Positions 15,034-23,289 of a stretch of DNA of 34,015 nt are shown piece after piece. The notes under the pieces were generated by a model that did no database searches, was not told the DNA's origin, and saw only the letters and a list, made by a program, of their open reading frames with translations. The DNA comes from DATKZS01 sp035527835 [NCBI: bacterium]. GTDB taxonomy: Bacteria; RBG-13-61-14. How positions within the stretch are numbered: position 1 is the stretch's first letter; each line of letters starts with the position of its first letter. Position numbers and translations under genes: made by a program. Location of the stretch: NCBI GenBank assembly GCA_035527835.1, contig DATKZS010000061.1, positions 1-34,015 on the forward strand. Reading direction: 5' to 3'.

Positions 15034-16295
15034 TTTGCCAACCTCTCTTCCCGAGGCGGCGCTGGAGGGAGGAGCACCCGGAAGAGCGCGCCCTGGCCGG
15101 GCACGCTTTCCACCTCGATCCTGCCGCCGTGGTCCTTGACTATGCCGTAGGTGACGGCCAGGCCGAGGCCGGTGCCTTCACCCTCCGGCTTGGTGGTGAA
15201 AAAGGGATCGAAAATTTTCGCCTTGATCTCATCGGGTATCCCTGTTCCGTGGTCCTCGACCTCCAGGTCCAGGCCTCCGTCCTGGCGGGCCCGGCCCCGC
15301 ACCGCGATCTTGCCGTTCTTTCCCATGGCCTGCGCCGCGTTCATCATCAGGTTCATCAGCACCTGCTGGAGCTGGCCCGGGTGCGCCCATATCAGGGGAA
15401 GGTCGTCGTCGTATTCCTCCTCCACCTCGATGTTCTGTTCGCGCAGGCGGTAGCCGATCAGGGTCTTTACCTTGTCCACGACCGCCGGCGGATACACCTC
15501 CTCCCGCCGGCGGTCGTCGCTCTGCCGCGAGAACGAGAGCAGTCCCGACACGATCTCCTTGCACTGGTTGGCCGCGCCCTCGATCTGGCGCAGGTCGTTC
15601 ACGATCGAGCCGTCCTTGCCCTCCATCAGCATGACCTGGCACAGCGCGAGGATCCCGGCCAGCGGGTTGTTGATCTCGTGGGCCACGCCCCCGGCGAGCA
15701 GGCCGACCGACGCCATCTTCTCCGACTGCAGCATCCTGGCCTGGGCCTCCTTTAACGCCCTGGTTCTCTCCTCGACCTTCAGCTCCAGATCGTGGTTTAA
15801 CTCCCACAACTCCTGGTTCTGCTCCTCGATCCGGGCCTGCAAGCGGCGGTTATAGTCCTTGAGCGCCCAGTTGCGCAGCCCCTCCTTCACCGTCACCTTC
15901 AGGTCCTCGTCGTTCCACGGCTTGGCCAGGAACCGGTAAATCTCCACCGTGTTGATGGCGTCCTCCGCGGTGCGCAGGTCGGAGTAGCCGGTGAGCATGA
16001 CGCGCACCGCGTCGGGCCAGTTCTTTTTCGCCCGGGTCAGGAACTCGATGCCGCTCATTCCGGGCATGCGCTGGTCCGACACGATCAGGTGCACGGGATG
16101 GGAGGCCAGGACCTCAAGGCCCTTTTCTCCCGACTCCGCGCTCACGATCGAGTACCCCTCGCTCCGGAGCACCCGCTTCAGGCTCCTGAGCACGTTGACC
16201 TCGTCATCCACCAGGAGCACCGTGAGGTCCTTGAATTCGCACGGAGCTATGTCCGTGGCCGCGTCTTTTTTCAATGGTTGCGCCGCGCCGTTCAT
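15030..16295 (-). CDS. hybrid REC-first histidine kinase
   Basis: A 421-residue soluble kinase. An N-terminal receiver (Asp30, Asp31, acceptor Asp74 in [12 protein letters not shown], Thr102, Lys125 in LAKPW) is joined by a coiled coil (about 150-195) to a HisKA domain with the H-box [11 protein letters not shown] (His206) and an HATPase domain: N-box NLMMNA (315-320), DHGTGIP (348-354), [12 protein letters not shown] (372-379). All catalytic features are intact. It lacks any membrane or sensory domain, so its own receiver probably controls kinase activity. The ATG at 16295 forms an ATGA overlap with the upstream sensor kinase stop. The frame continues further upstream but only as a shadow. 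It likely acts as a second-tier kinase that receives phosphate from the large sensor kinase and passes it to the receivers encoded downstream. Confidence 0.93.
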   Translation of the reverse strand: MNGAAQPLKKDAATDIAPCEFKDLTVLLVDDEVNVLRSLKRVLRSEGYSIVSAESGEKGLEVLASHPVHLIVSDQRMPGMSGIEFLTRAKKNWPDAVRVMLTGYSDLRTAEDAINTVEIYRFLAKPWNDEDLKVTVKEGLRNWALKDYNRRLQARIEEQNQELWELNHDLELKVEERTRALKEAQARMLQSEKMASVGLLAGGVAHEINNPLAGILALCQVMLMEGKDGSIVNDLRQIEGAANQCKEIVSGLLSFSRQSDDRRREEVYPPAVVDKVKTLIGYRLREQNIEVEEEYDDDLPLIWAHPGQLQQVLMNLMMNAAQAMGKNGKIAVRGRARQDGGLDLEVEDHGTGIPDEIKAKIFDPFFTTKPEGEGTGLGLAVTYGIVKDHGGRIEVESVPGQGALFRVLLPPAPPREERLAK

Positions 16296-19200
16296 GACGC
16301 CTCCTTCATCATCCCCGGCCCGCTGACCGGGAGACGGATTATGAAAGTGGTGCCCTTGCCCACTTCGCTGTTCACCTTGATCTCGCCGCCGTGCTTCTGC
16401 ACGATGCGGTAGCAGATGGCGAGGCCGAGGCCCGTTCCCTTGCCCACCTCCTTGGTGGTGAAGAAGGGGTCGAAGATGCGGGAGAGGTTTTCCGCGGCGA
16501 TGCCGACACCGCTGTCCGAGATTTCCACGCAGACCGAACCGTCCTCGGCGTAGGTCCTGATGGTGATGTGGCCCTGGCCGTTGATGGCCTGCGCCGCGTT
16601 GACCAGCATGTTCATGAACACCTGGTTCAGCTCCTGGGGAAAGCCCTTGACCTGCGGGATCTCGCCGAACTCCTTTTCCACGGTGGCCTTGTACTTCAAT
16701 TCGTTCCACACGATGTTGAGCGTGCTGGAGAGGCCATCGTGTAAATCGAACCATTGCGGAGTGCCGGATTGCGGGTGGGAGAACTCGCGCAGGTCAGCCA
16801 CGATGGTCTTCACCCGCTTGGCCCCCTCCTTGCTCTCGTCAACGATGTTCTTGAACTCGTCGAGCAGCTCCGCCGGCTTGAGCTTTTCCTCGAGCTCCCT
16901 GATCTCTTCCATCCTGGCCCCGACCTCCTCGTCCGCATGGCCCTCCAGCGCCCGGAAGTTCCTGGAGTAGGCCTGATAAAGGGCCAGCAGGTCCTCACGG
17001 TATTCGCCGAGCACGTTCAGATTGGACGCGATGTATCCCATCGGGTTGTTGATCTCGTGGGCCACGCCCGCGGCGAGCTGGCCGATGGAGGCCATCTTTT
17101 CCGCTTGCAGGAGCTGCATGGTGGCGTTCTCGATCTCCTGGTTCTTGGCCATGAGCTCCTTGTTCTTGACCCGGATCACGTCGAGCAGTTTCTGGCGGGC
17201 GATGCCCATGGCCAGCTCGTTGGCCACGCGCTCGATCACCGCCTGGCGCTGCTCCGAGAAGTCCTTGTACTCTTTGGCCAAGAGCTGGATCACGCCTTCC
17301 AGCCGTCCCTCCACCACGAGCGGCATCGAGATCATGGACTTGAGTCCGAGGGTGGACAGGCGGTTGCGCACCGGGGCGGTGAGCTTGAGGTCGTAGAGGT
17401 CCGGCACCACGATATTTTTCTTGAATAAGGCCATGCGGCTGGCCACGCCGCCCTTTGACGACCAGTCCGCGGCCTGGACCGCGGCCACCGTGAGGTCCTT
17501 TTCCGAGAGGCCCTGCGCCGCCGCCAGCTTGAGCTCGTTTTGCTCCTGGTCCTGGATGAACAGGGAGCCGGCCGGCACGTCGAGGATGGCGCAGATCCCG
17601 GACAGCGCGGTCCGCGCCAGGGTGTCCAGGTCCGGGGCCTCCTTGATTGACTGGGAGATGGAGAGCAGCAGGTTCTTCTCGAACTCCTCCCTCTTGCGCG
17701 CCGTGATGTCGCGGAAGATGCTCTGCCAGCCCGCGGGCTCGCCGTGGATGAGCATCGGGATCGAGCGGACCTCAACGTCTATGGCATCTCCGTCCCGCCG
17801 GACCAGCTCCATCTCGAACTGGCGGGGGTGTCGGTCCGTGAGCATCCGCCCCGCCAGCTCCCGGATGCGCTGCCGCTCCGCCTTTGGAATGATCCCGGCC
17901 TCGAACATCGGCGTGCCCGCCAGCGACTCCCCCGGGTCGAGCCCGACCAGCATGGCCATCTGCCGGTTGGACTCGACGATGTTGAACTCGAGGTCCACGA
18001 TCAGGATCGCGTCCGCGGCGTTGCTGATGTAGTTCTTGTATTTCGCCTCCGATTCCTCCAGGGCCCGCGTCTTCTCGGCGACTTCAAGCTCCAGCTCCTT
18101 CTTCTCCTGGACGTCCACCGCCGCGTGCGACACCGCCACCGTCCGTCCGTCCGCGTCCCGGATCGGGCTCAGGGTGACGTAGTTCCACCGCTCCCGGCCC
18201 TCCCGGTCAATATAGAGCCGCTCCATGGACTGCCGCTCGTCCGCGCCGAACGCCTCCGGCGCCTTGCACCCCGCGCAGGCGGCCGTGTCCCAGCGGAAGG
18301 CCTCGTAGCATTTCCGGCCCAGGATGCGCCCATATAATTTCAGCGCGTGCCGGTTGGCGTAGGTCACCGTGAAGTCCTGGTCCACGGACACCACCGCGAC
18401 CCCCGACCCCTGCAGCATGGCCTCGGCGTTCTCGGCCTCCCGCTTGAACGAACGGCCGTGCGCCATGGCGGCGCGGACCATCATCAGGCCCGCGGCCAGC
18501 ACCAGGACCGAGTACCCGGCCGCCGCCAGCATGGCCGGCCCCGCCGCCCCCACGGCCAGGGCCCAGGCCGGCGGGACCAGGGCGAGCGCGGCGGCCGCGG
18601 CATAGGAAAAATACTTGGTCCGGGTCATGGCGTAGGAGGCTTCCCAGCGCACCGGGCTGTTGGGGAGCGAGGCCAGGAGCCCGAATTCCTCTTCCGGGAC
18701 GTCCCGGGTGAGGAGCACGCGGGCCGGTCCCGCCAGCCTCTGGAAAATCCTCGTCCCCGGAAGGGCGCGCCTCCGCCACTTCACCTCGTACTCGCAGCAG
18801 TCCGCGCCGAACACCGAGCCCTGGGCCTCCACCGGACCCTCGCCCGGCCACGGGCCCAGGTCCCTCTCCTCTTGACCTTGCTCCGAGACCAGCAGCCGCC
18901 GGTCCTGGTCAAACCGGTAAATCCTGCCCTTGATCTCGCCCGCCTGGTCAATCGGGACCAGGCACGAACTTTCCTTGACCTCCGCCGGCCCCGCCCCGCC
19001 GGCCTCGATCAGGCCCGCGATCAGCCCCGCGAACAGAAGGCAATGGTCGCGGGTATGGAAGCCGTCGCCCGGACGCCGCACGGAAACCAGGACGCCGCTC
19101 CCGCTCGGTGTAACCTGGGCCGAATGGTTCAGATCAATCAGTTTAAGGAGGCGCGGAAAGTGGCTAAGCAAGTCCGGGACCGCGTTCCCGAACCGGAACA

Positions 19201-19453
19201 TCCGGCCGAGCGCCCCGTCCTTCCGCAGCGCCACCCGCCGGCCCACGCTCCTCATAAGGTCCGGGTCGTTGCCCAGCCGCCGCGCGCGGTCCGCGATCAG
19301 CACGAATTCCTCGTTCGTGATCCAACCGGCGGGGTCCATCAGACGTTCGGTGTCCTGCTCCGACACCTCGAGCAAGGGGGATGGGTCTATCCCCCGCTCC
19401 CGGAGCAGACCAAAAAGTGCGCGGACCACCCGCGCGCTGACCTCAGCCTTCAT
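16292..19453 (-). CDS. multi-sensor histidine kinase (unknown N-domain, 2 TM, PAS, PAS, GAF)
   Basis: A 1053-residue sensor kinase. Residues 1-150 form an unusual N-terminal domain whose start ([18 protein letters not shown]) recalls the ligand-binding domain of AraC-type regulators, a weak resemblance only. A beta-rich part follows to 270. Two adjacent transmembrane helices (about 281-328) leave only a tight hairpin outside, so sensing is probably cytoplasmic or within the membrane. PAS1 (about 340-450) has Cys382 and a C-x-x-C (393-396), possible metal, heme or redox ligands. PAS2 covers about 468-590 and GAF about 605-745. HisKA has [11 protein letters not shown] (His799), and an HATPase domain with NAAQAI, DSGVGI and GKGTGLGL ends the protein. 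There is no receiver in cis. It overlaps its upstream receiver gene by 11 bases and the next kinase by four, so translation is coupled. Confidence 0.9.
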   Translation of the reverse strand: MKAEVSARVVRALFGLLRERGIDPSPLLEVSEQDTERLMDPAGWITNEEFVLIADRARRLGNDPDLMRSVGRRVALRKDGALGRMFRFGNAVPDLLSHFPRLLKLIDLNHSAQVTPSGSGVLVSVRRPGDGFHTRDHCLLFAGLIAGLIEAGGAGPAEVKESSCLVPIDQAGEIKGRIYRFDQDRRLLVSEQGQEERDLGPWPGEGPVEAQGSVFGADCCEYEVKWRRRALPGTRIFQRLAGPARVLLTRDVPEEEFGLLASLPNSPVRWEASYAMTRTKYFSYAAAAALALVPPAWALAVGAAGPAMLAAAGYSVLVLAAGLMMVRAAMAHGRSFKREAENAEAMLQGSGVAVVSVDQDFTVTYANRHALKLYGRILGRKCYEAFRWDTAACAGCKAPEAFGADERQSMERLYIDREGRERWNYVTLSPIRDADGRTVAVSHAAVDVQEKKELELEVAEKTRALEESEAKYKNYISNAADAILIVDLEFNIVESNRQMAMLVGLDPGESLAGTPMFEAGIIPKAERQRIRELAGRMLTDRHPRQFEMELVRRDGDAIDVEVRSIPMLIHGEPAGWQSIFRDITARKREEFEKNLLLSISQSIKEAPDLDTLARTALSGICAILDVPAGSLFIQDQEQNELKLAAAQGLSEKDLTVAAVQAADWSSKGGVASRMALFKKNIVVPDLYDLKLTAPVRNRLSTLGLKSMISMPLVVEGRLEGVIQLLAKEYKDFSEQRQAVIERVANELAMGIARQKLLDVIRVKNKELMAKNQEIENATMQLLQAEKMASIGQLAAGVAHEINNPMGYIASNLNVLGEYREDLLALYQAYSRNFRALEGHADEEVGARMEEIRELEEKLKPAELLDEFKNIVDESKEGAKRVKTIVADLREFSHPQSGTPQWFDLHDGLSSTLNIVWNELKYKATVEKEFGEIPQVKGFPQELNQVFMNMLVNAAQAINGQGHITIRTYAEDGSVCVEISDSGVGIAAENLSRIFDPFFTTKEVGKGTGLGLAICYRIVQKHGGEIKVNSEVGKGTTFIIRLPVSGPGMMKEAS

Positions 19454-20153
19454 ACAATCCCCCGCTCTTGCTGATCGGGAACTCCAGCACCAGCTGCAAA
19501 TTGTTCCCGAACTCCGTCATGAACGTGAGCTTCCCGTTCTGCTTGACCAGCGCCCCCCCGATGGCGTCCAGCTCCTTGCCGTCCCTCCTGGTATTGAAAA
19601 TCTTGTGCAGGCACTCGACGATCTGCTCCGCGCTGAGCGGGTGCTTGGTCTCGGTGAGCTCCATCTTGATGGTGTTGCCCGCGTACCCGACCCGGAAGTT
19701 CACCAGGTTGTCCGGATGGCCCGACTCGCCCAGAAATTGCTTGAGCGCCCCCATCTCGTCCATGACCCGGCTCTGTTCCATGGCCCGGCCCACCAGGTCC
19801 CGGAGCACCGCGTTGTCCCATGGCTTCTTGATGAACCGGTAAACCTCGCCCTCGTTGATCGCCTGGATCAGGTCCGCCACCTCCGAGAACCCGCTCAAAA
19901 TTATCCGCACCACGTGCGGCCAGCGCTCCTTGACCCGCCCTAAAAGCTCCGTCCCCGTCATCCCCGGCATCCGCTGGTCCGTGATCAGAACCCGAACCGG
20001 CTCGCGCTCCATGATCTTAAGCGCCTCCGCCCCGGACAGCGCCGTCACCAGCCGCAACGGCTGGTTCCGAAATGCGCGCTCCAAAGAGCTCAGCACGTAT
20101 TTCTCATCGTCAACGCACAACAACACGTCTTCTGGTCTGGTATCTTCCGGCAT
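19443..20153 (-). CDS. response regulator with unrecognised C-terminal domain
   Basis: A 236-residue protein. Residues 8-125 are a receiver with Asp15, Asp16, acceptor Asp59 in LITDQRMPGMTG, Ser87 and Lys110 in FIKKPW. The C-terminal 85 residues (VNFRVGYAGNTIKMEL, LSAEQIVECLHKIFN, GKLTFMTEFGNNLQLVLEFPI) form an alternating strand-helix-strand domain I do not recognise. It is not a known DNA-binding, GGDEF, EAL or HD-GYP output. The ATG at 20153 is chosen because GAGAGGA lies about eight bases upstream. A GTG at 20183 forms a GTGA overlap with the previous stop but has no ribosome site. It ends 11 bases inside the sensor kinase gene, a natural partner. Confidence 0.85.
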   Translation of the reverse strand: MPEDTRPEDVLLCVDDEKYVLSSLERAFRNQPLRLVTALSGAEALKIMEREPVRVLITDQRMPGMTGTELLGRVKERWPHVVRIILSGFSEVADLIQAINEGEVYRFIKKPWDNAVLRDLVGRAMEQSRVMDEMGALKQFLGESGHPDNLVNFRVGYAGNTIKMELTETKHPLSAEQIVECLHKIFNTRRDGKELDAIGGALVKQNGKLTFMTEFGNNLQLVLEFPISKSGGLYEG

Positions 20154-20179
20154 TTTCTTATCCTCTCCCGGCTTGCGAC

Positions 20180-20707
20180 TCACTCGTCAATGATGATCGT
20201 GCCGTCCTTGTCCCGCTTCACCTTGCTGATCCCCGGATACTTCGATTCCAGCCGCGACTTGTACTCCTCCTGGTTCTTCACATCCTCCACAAACGCCCGC
20301 GAGCCGTGCTGCAGCTTCGAGACCTCCAAAGCCTTGGCCACGATCCGCCGAAGCTCGTCATCGTCCCAAGGCTTCTGCAGAAAACGGAACAGCTTCCCGC
20401 TGTTGATCCCCGCGATCGCAACCTCAACGTCCGCATGACCCGTGAGCAGGATCCGGATTACGTCAGGGTGACGCTTCCTGACCTCCACCAGGAAATCCAT
20501 CCCCTTCATCTCCGGCATCAGATGGTCCGAGATCACCACGTCAACCCGCTCCGTCTTCAACAGCGTGAGCGCCTCCCGCGCCCCGCTGCACTTCAGGATG
20601 GCGTAATCACCGGCGCGATGAAGAGAACGCTCCAGCGCCCGGAGCACGTTGTCCTCGTCATCCACCAGAAGGATCGTCCCCTGTTTCGCAGTCCCGTCGT
20701 CTTTCAT
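20180..20707 (-). CDS. response regulator, receiver plus short charged tail
   Basis: A 175-residue protein opening the six-gene cluster. The receiver has Asp16, Asp17, acceptor Asp61 in VVISDHLMPEMKG, Thr89 and Lys112 in FLQKPWDDDEL, the FLQKPW form seen in receivers of c-di-GMP phosphodiesterase regulators. After residue 130 there is only a charged tail (YKSRLESKYPGISKVKRDKDG) ending in IIIDE, with no known output. AAAGAGGT lies about six bases upstream of the ATG. Upstream on the minus strand, 20749-20765 forms a GCCGCC/GGCGGC hairpin within the probable leader. It is the first gene of the transcript and is immediately followed by the other receiver gene. Confidence 0.9.
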   Translation of the reverse strand: MKDDGTAKQGTILLVDDEDNVLRALERSLHRAGDYAILKCSGAREALTLLKTERVDVVISDHLMPEMKGMDFLVEVRKRHPDVIRILLTGHADVEVAIAGINSGKLFRFLQKPWDDDELRRIVAKALEVSKLQHGSRAFVEDVKNQEEYKSRLESKYPGISKVKRDKDGTIIIDE

Positions 20708-21109
20708 GTCCTGACCTCTTTGTCCGATTGATCCGTGTTTTTTCTCAAGCCGCCAAACCGGCGGCCAATTCCCTTATTGTTATCAATCAAGATTTATGCC
20801 GCATTCCCAATAAAAAACCATCACGCGTAACCATCTGATTAATATGGTTTTCCATCGCCGGAACCCGCCGCTGACAAAAGATCATGCTTTTCTCTTTTCC
20901 GATTTCCGGCAATCAGAGAAAAACAGTGCGGGAACGATAAATATTATTGTTTGTCAAGAGGTTACAAAGATGACGGGGCCGTTTTTGCGGAACTTCCTTT
21001 TGCAATCTTGCAAAAACCGGAAATCCTGAAAAATCGGGCCGGAAAAGAACATGAGCAAGGCCGGAGAGGCGCCTGGATTTTTCTGTTGCATTAATTGCTG
21101 ACCGAAATA
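20708..21109. other. gene-free stretch between divergent units
   Basis: No coding region is supported here. The only structure seen is the hairpin GCCGCC-AAACC-GGCGGC at 20749-20765, about 40 bases upstream of the first receiver gene and lacking a T-tract on either side, so a leader structure rather than a clear terminator. The stretch is A/T-richer than the genes around it. No convincing sigma-54 or sigma-70 promoter for the leftward two-component cluster could be picked out. Confidence 0.5.
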
Positions 21110-21310
21110 TTTCCCCGAAGGGGAATGATGTGAGTAGCCGGGCGGTGAAACCCCCGGAAAGGCGTGAGGCGTGATGCCGACCCTGAAGGGGTCGGACCCG
21201 GCGGCCGCCTTTGGTCCAACCCCTTCAGGGTTGCCACTCAGGTGGGCGTGGTTCCGTAGGTTGCACCTACGGCTACTCACGTTTCCACCCCTGGCGGGGT
21301 TCAGGAAGCC
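21110..21310. repeat. nested palindromic element (multi-hairpin)
   Basis: Perfect 11-bp outer arms GTGAGTAGCCG (21130-21140) and CGGCTACTCAC (21270-21280) enclose further hairpins. CCGGG...CCCGG lies at 21138-21157. A 19-bp arm pair, ACCCTGAAGGGGTCGGACC (21180-21198) with GGTCCAACCCCTTCAGGGT (21213-21231), has a single mismatch. CCGTAGG-TTGCA-CCTACGG lies at 21254-21272. On the left flank TTCCCCGAAGGGGAA is another palindrome, and on the right flank CCCCTGGCGGGG repeats the theme. The overall shape is a closed stem with three or more branches, like a structured RNA or a REP-type mobile palindromic element. It carries no open reading frame of note and lies 220-400 bases upstream of the YeiH-like gene. 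Confidence 0.75.
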
Positions 21311-21406
21311 AGGCGCGAAGAGGTTTATTCATTGCTTGACGAGTCCAAGTCCAGTTTAAGAAGGATCTTGGGCAATACCGCAATTATTATTTTGGACAAG
21401 AGTCTG

Positions 21407-21436
21407 TTGCATTCTCAAAGCGGAGGAGTTTAAAAT
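21407..21436 (+). promoter_or_regulatory. promoter for the YeiH-like transporter
   Basis: TTGCAT (21407-21412), 18 bp, then TAAAAT (21431-21436). Predicted start near 21443, giving a leader of about 85 bases ending in the GGGAGG site at 21515-21520. The -35 lies just after the 16-base sequence TATTTTGGACAAGAGT (21388-21403), which recurs at 33907-33922. Confidence 0.5.
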
Positions 21437-21528
21437 ATTTGGCAACGCGATTCATTTTCATCTTGCCGGGACCTGCATCGCCGATGACCGCAAGACCCAA
21501 GCCGTAACCGAACAGGGAGGTAATGATA

Positions 21529-22863
21529 ATGAGCGGGAAGCAAGGCAGCTGGGCGGACCTTTATTTGAAGGAGGACTGGTGGGCCATCTGGCTGGCGCTG
21601 GGCATCATCCTGGTTGCTCTCATTCTGTTTTTCGCGGGATCGTCGTTAAAGCCCATCGCGGTGAGCCCGCCGACTTGGGACAAGTTCTCCGCGGTGGGCG
21701 CGCACTTCGCGGAGAAATGGCCGTGGTACCTGGCCCAGCTCGCCATGTGGCTCGTCATCTTCACCGTGAGCGTCCGCGTGATGGGCCATAAGGTCAACGA
21801 ATACATCCCCGGCTTCCTCATCCTCTTCGCCCTCACCGTGCTCATCCTGATCTTCTCGTCCTGGAAATGGGCCAAGGGCTATAACCTGGAGGCGCCGCTG
21901 GTGGCGCTGATCCTGGGCCTGGTCGCCGGGAACCTGATCAAGCTCCCCCAGTGGCTCGACACCTCGCTCCGCACCGAGTATTACATCAAGACCGGCATCA
22001 TCCTGCTCGGCGCCACGCTCCCCTTCACCCTGATCATCAAGGCCGGGCCCGTGGCCTTTGTCCAGGCCACCATCGTCTCCCTGTCCACCTTTTTCGCCAT
22101 CTTCCTCATCGCCACCCGCGTGTTCAAGCTCGATCCGCGCTTCGGCGCGGTCATGGGCGCGGGCGGATCGGTCTGCGGTGTCTCCGCGTCCATCGCCGTG
22201 GGCGGCGCCGTGAACGCGGAAAAGGAGCACATCTCCATCAGCATCTCGCTGGTCACCATCTTCGCCATCATCATGATCTTCCTGCTCCCCATCATCTCGA
22301 AAGCGCTCAAGCTCGACGCCGGAGTGGCCGGGGCCTGGATCGGCAACTCCGAGTTCGCCGACGCCGCCGGGTTCGCCGCGGCCCAGGCCATCGGCGACGA
22401 GAAGGCCATCCGCGCCTTCACCCTGATGAAGGTGATCGGCCGCGACATCTGGATCGGCATCTGGTCGTTCGCGCTGGCCATCATCGCCGTGGTCTACTGG
22501 GAGAAAAAGGACCGCGCCGACGCGAAAGTCTCGGCCATGGAAATCTGGTGGCGCTTCCCCAAGTTCGTGCTCGGCTTCTTCGTCGCGTCCATCGTCATCT
22601 CCGTGGTCTCGCTGGGCTATCTTGAAGGTTCCGCTTACGAGAACATGGAAAAGCTCCTGATCGGGCCCATCAAGACGCTCCGCACCTGGACCTTCATCTT
22701 CACCTTCCTCTGCATCGGCTTCACCACCCGCTTCAAAGAGCTCGCCAGGTTCGGCTGGCCCCCGCTCGCGGCCTTCACCGCCGGCGTCATCATCAACGTG
22801 CCGCTCGGGTTCATCCTCTCCAACTACGTGTTCGTGAAGTACTGGACGGAAACGATCAAGTAA
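21529..22863 (+). CDS. YeiH-family (UPF0324) putative sulfate/anion exporter
   Basis: A 444-residue polytopic inner-membrane protein with about ten or eleven helices, longer at the N terminus than the usual 340-residue family members. Characteristic parts are LEAPLVALILGLVAGN, YYIKTGIILLGATLPF, the core GAVMGAGGSVCGVSASIAVGGAVNAEKEHISISISLV taken in short pieces (GGSVCGVSASIA then VTIFAIIMIFLLP), and NSEFADAAGFAAAQAIGDEKAI. The family is annotated as putative sulfate exporter from limited evidence, so the substrate is unproven. The second of two in-frame ATGs (21529) is chosen because GGGAGG lies eight bases upstream; the first (21523) is too close. Two extra N-terminal helices (about 15-80) are an addition. 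It appears monocistronic. Confidence 0.88.
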   Translation: MSGKQGSWADLYLKEDWWAIWLALGIILVALILFFAGSSLKPIAVSPPTWDKFSAVGAHFAEKWPWYLAQLAMWLVIFTVSVRVMGHKVNEYIPGFLILFALTVLILIFSSWKWAKGYNLEAPLVALILGLVAGNLIKLPQWLDTSLRTEYYIKTGIILLGATLPFTLIIKAGPVAFVQATIVSLSTFFAIFLIATRVFKLDPRFGAVMGAGGSVCGVSASIAVGGAVNAEKEHISISISLVTIFAIIMIFLLPIISKALKLDAGVAGAWIGNSEFADAAGFAAAQAIGDEKAIRAFTLMKVIGRDIWIGIWSFALAIIAVVYWEKKDRADAKVSAMEIWWRFPKFVLGFFVASIVISVVSLGYLEGSAYENMEKLLIGPIKTLRTWTFIFTFLCIGFTTRFKELARFGWPPLAAFTAGVIINVPLGFILSNYVFVKYWTETIK

Positions 22864-22888
22864 AAGGTCGGCGGGCCGGTCCTTAAAT

Positions 22889-22913
22889 AATATTAACCTT
22901 GGGGGTTAATATT
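22889..22913. promoter_or_regulatory. inverted-repeat operator candidate upstream of higBA
   Basis: Perfect 10-bp arms AATATTAACC and GGTTAATATT around TTGGG. The right arm ends four bases before the -35 box of the higB promoter, a place where a HigA-type repressor usually binds. There is no T-tract after it, so it is less likely to be the terminator of the transporter gene, although its stem could also serve that role. Confidence 0.55.
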
Positions 22914-22916
22914 AAC

Positions 22917-22945
22917 TTGACTAAAGCTTTCTGCAGAGTTAAGAT
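22917..22945 (+). promoter_or_regulatory. promoter of the higBA operon
   Basis: TTGACT (22917-22922), 17 bp, then TAAGAT (22940-22945). Predicted transcription start at 22951-22953 falls on the toxin ATG, which has no ribosome site, indicating a leaderless toxin message. Confidence 0.6.
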
Positions 22946-22950
22946 AAGTG

Positions 22951-23289
22951 ATGATCATCCGTTATCAGACCGCTAAACTGCTTAAGGGTTGTAATGACAA
23001 GGCGCTGGCTGTCCGGCGGTGGGGGCCGGAATGCGGGACGTTGATAATGCTCAGGTTGGCGCAGATCAAGGCTGCGGACAATCTTGCCATGCTGAGAATG
23101 ATCCCTCAAATGAGGTGCCATGAGTTGAAAGGCGACCGGAAGGGGCGGATTTCCGTGGATGTGATGCATCCTTTGCGGCTGATTTCGGTCCCTTGTCAAA
23201 ACCCCGTGCCCCGGAAACCAGACGGCGGGCTAGATTGGAACAAGGTCACGGAACTGATGGTGACCGCAGTGGAGGATACCCATGATTGA
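22951..23289 (+). CDS. higB: HigB/RelE-type toxin
   Basis: A 112-residue mRNA interferase-type toxin of the RelE/ParE superfamily. MIIRYQTAKLLKGC, then MLRLAQIKAADNLAMLRMIP, MRCHELKGDRKGRISVDVMHPLRL and DPVPRKP-like CQNPVPRKPDGGLDWNKV, ending in VEDTH, follow the HigB pattern (R.HELKGDRKG..SVD, P.RLI..P, GG.DW..V). The ATG at 22951 fits the family start; a GTG at 22948 is directly in front. Translation is probably leaderless (see promoter), which may keep toxin output low. Its stop overlaps the antitoxin start by eight bases, the toxin-first order typical of higBA. The family cleaves mRNA at the ribosome; that activity is inferred by homology. Confidence 0.9.
   Translation: MIIRYQTAKLLKGCNDKALAVRRWGPECGTLIMLRLAQIKAADNLAMLRMIPQMRCHELKGDRKGRISVDVMHPLRLISVPCQNPVPRKPDGGLDWNKVTELMVTAVEDTHD

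Noticed and set aside
13747-15150. 467-residue open frame on the plus strand
   Set aside because: It lies antisense to three response-regulator and kinase genes with intact motifs. Its translation is rich in Arg, His, Gln and Val with no domain pattern, an effect of GC-rich codon usage.
20708-20830. Sigma-54 promoter for the two-component cluster
   Set aside because: A GG and GC at near-suitable spacing exist on the minus strand, but the spacing and flanking bases do not fit the -24/-12 pattern.
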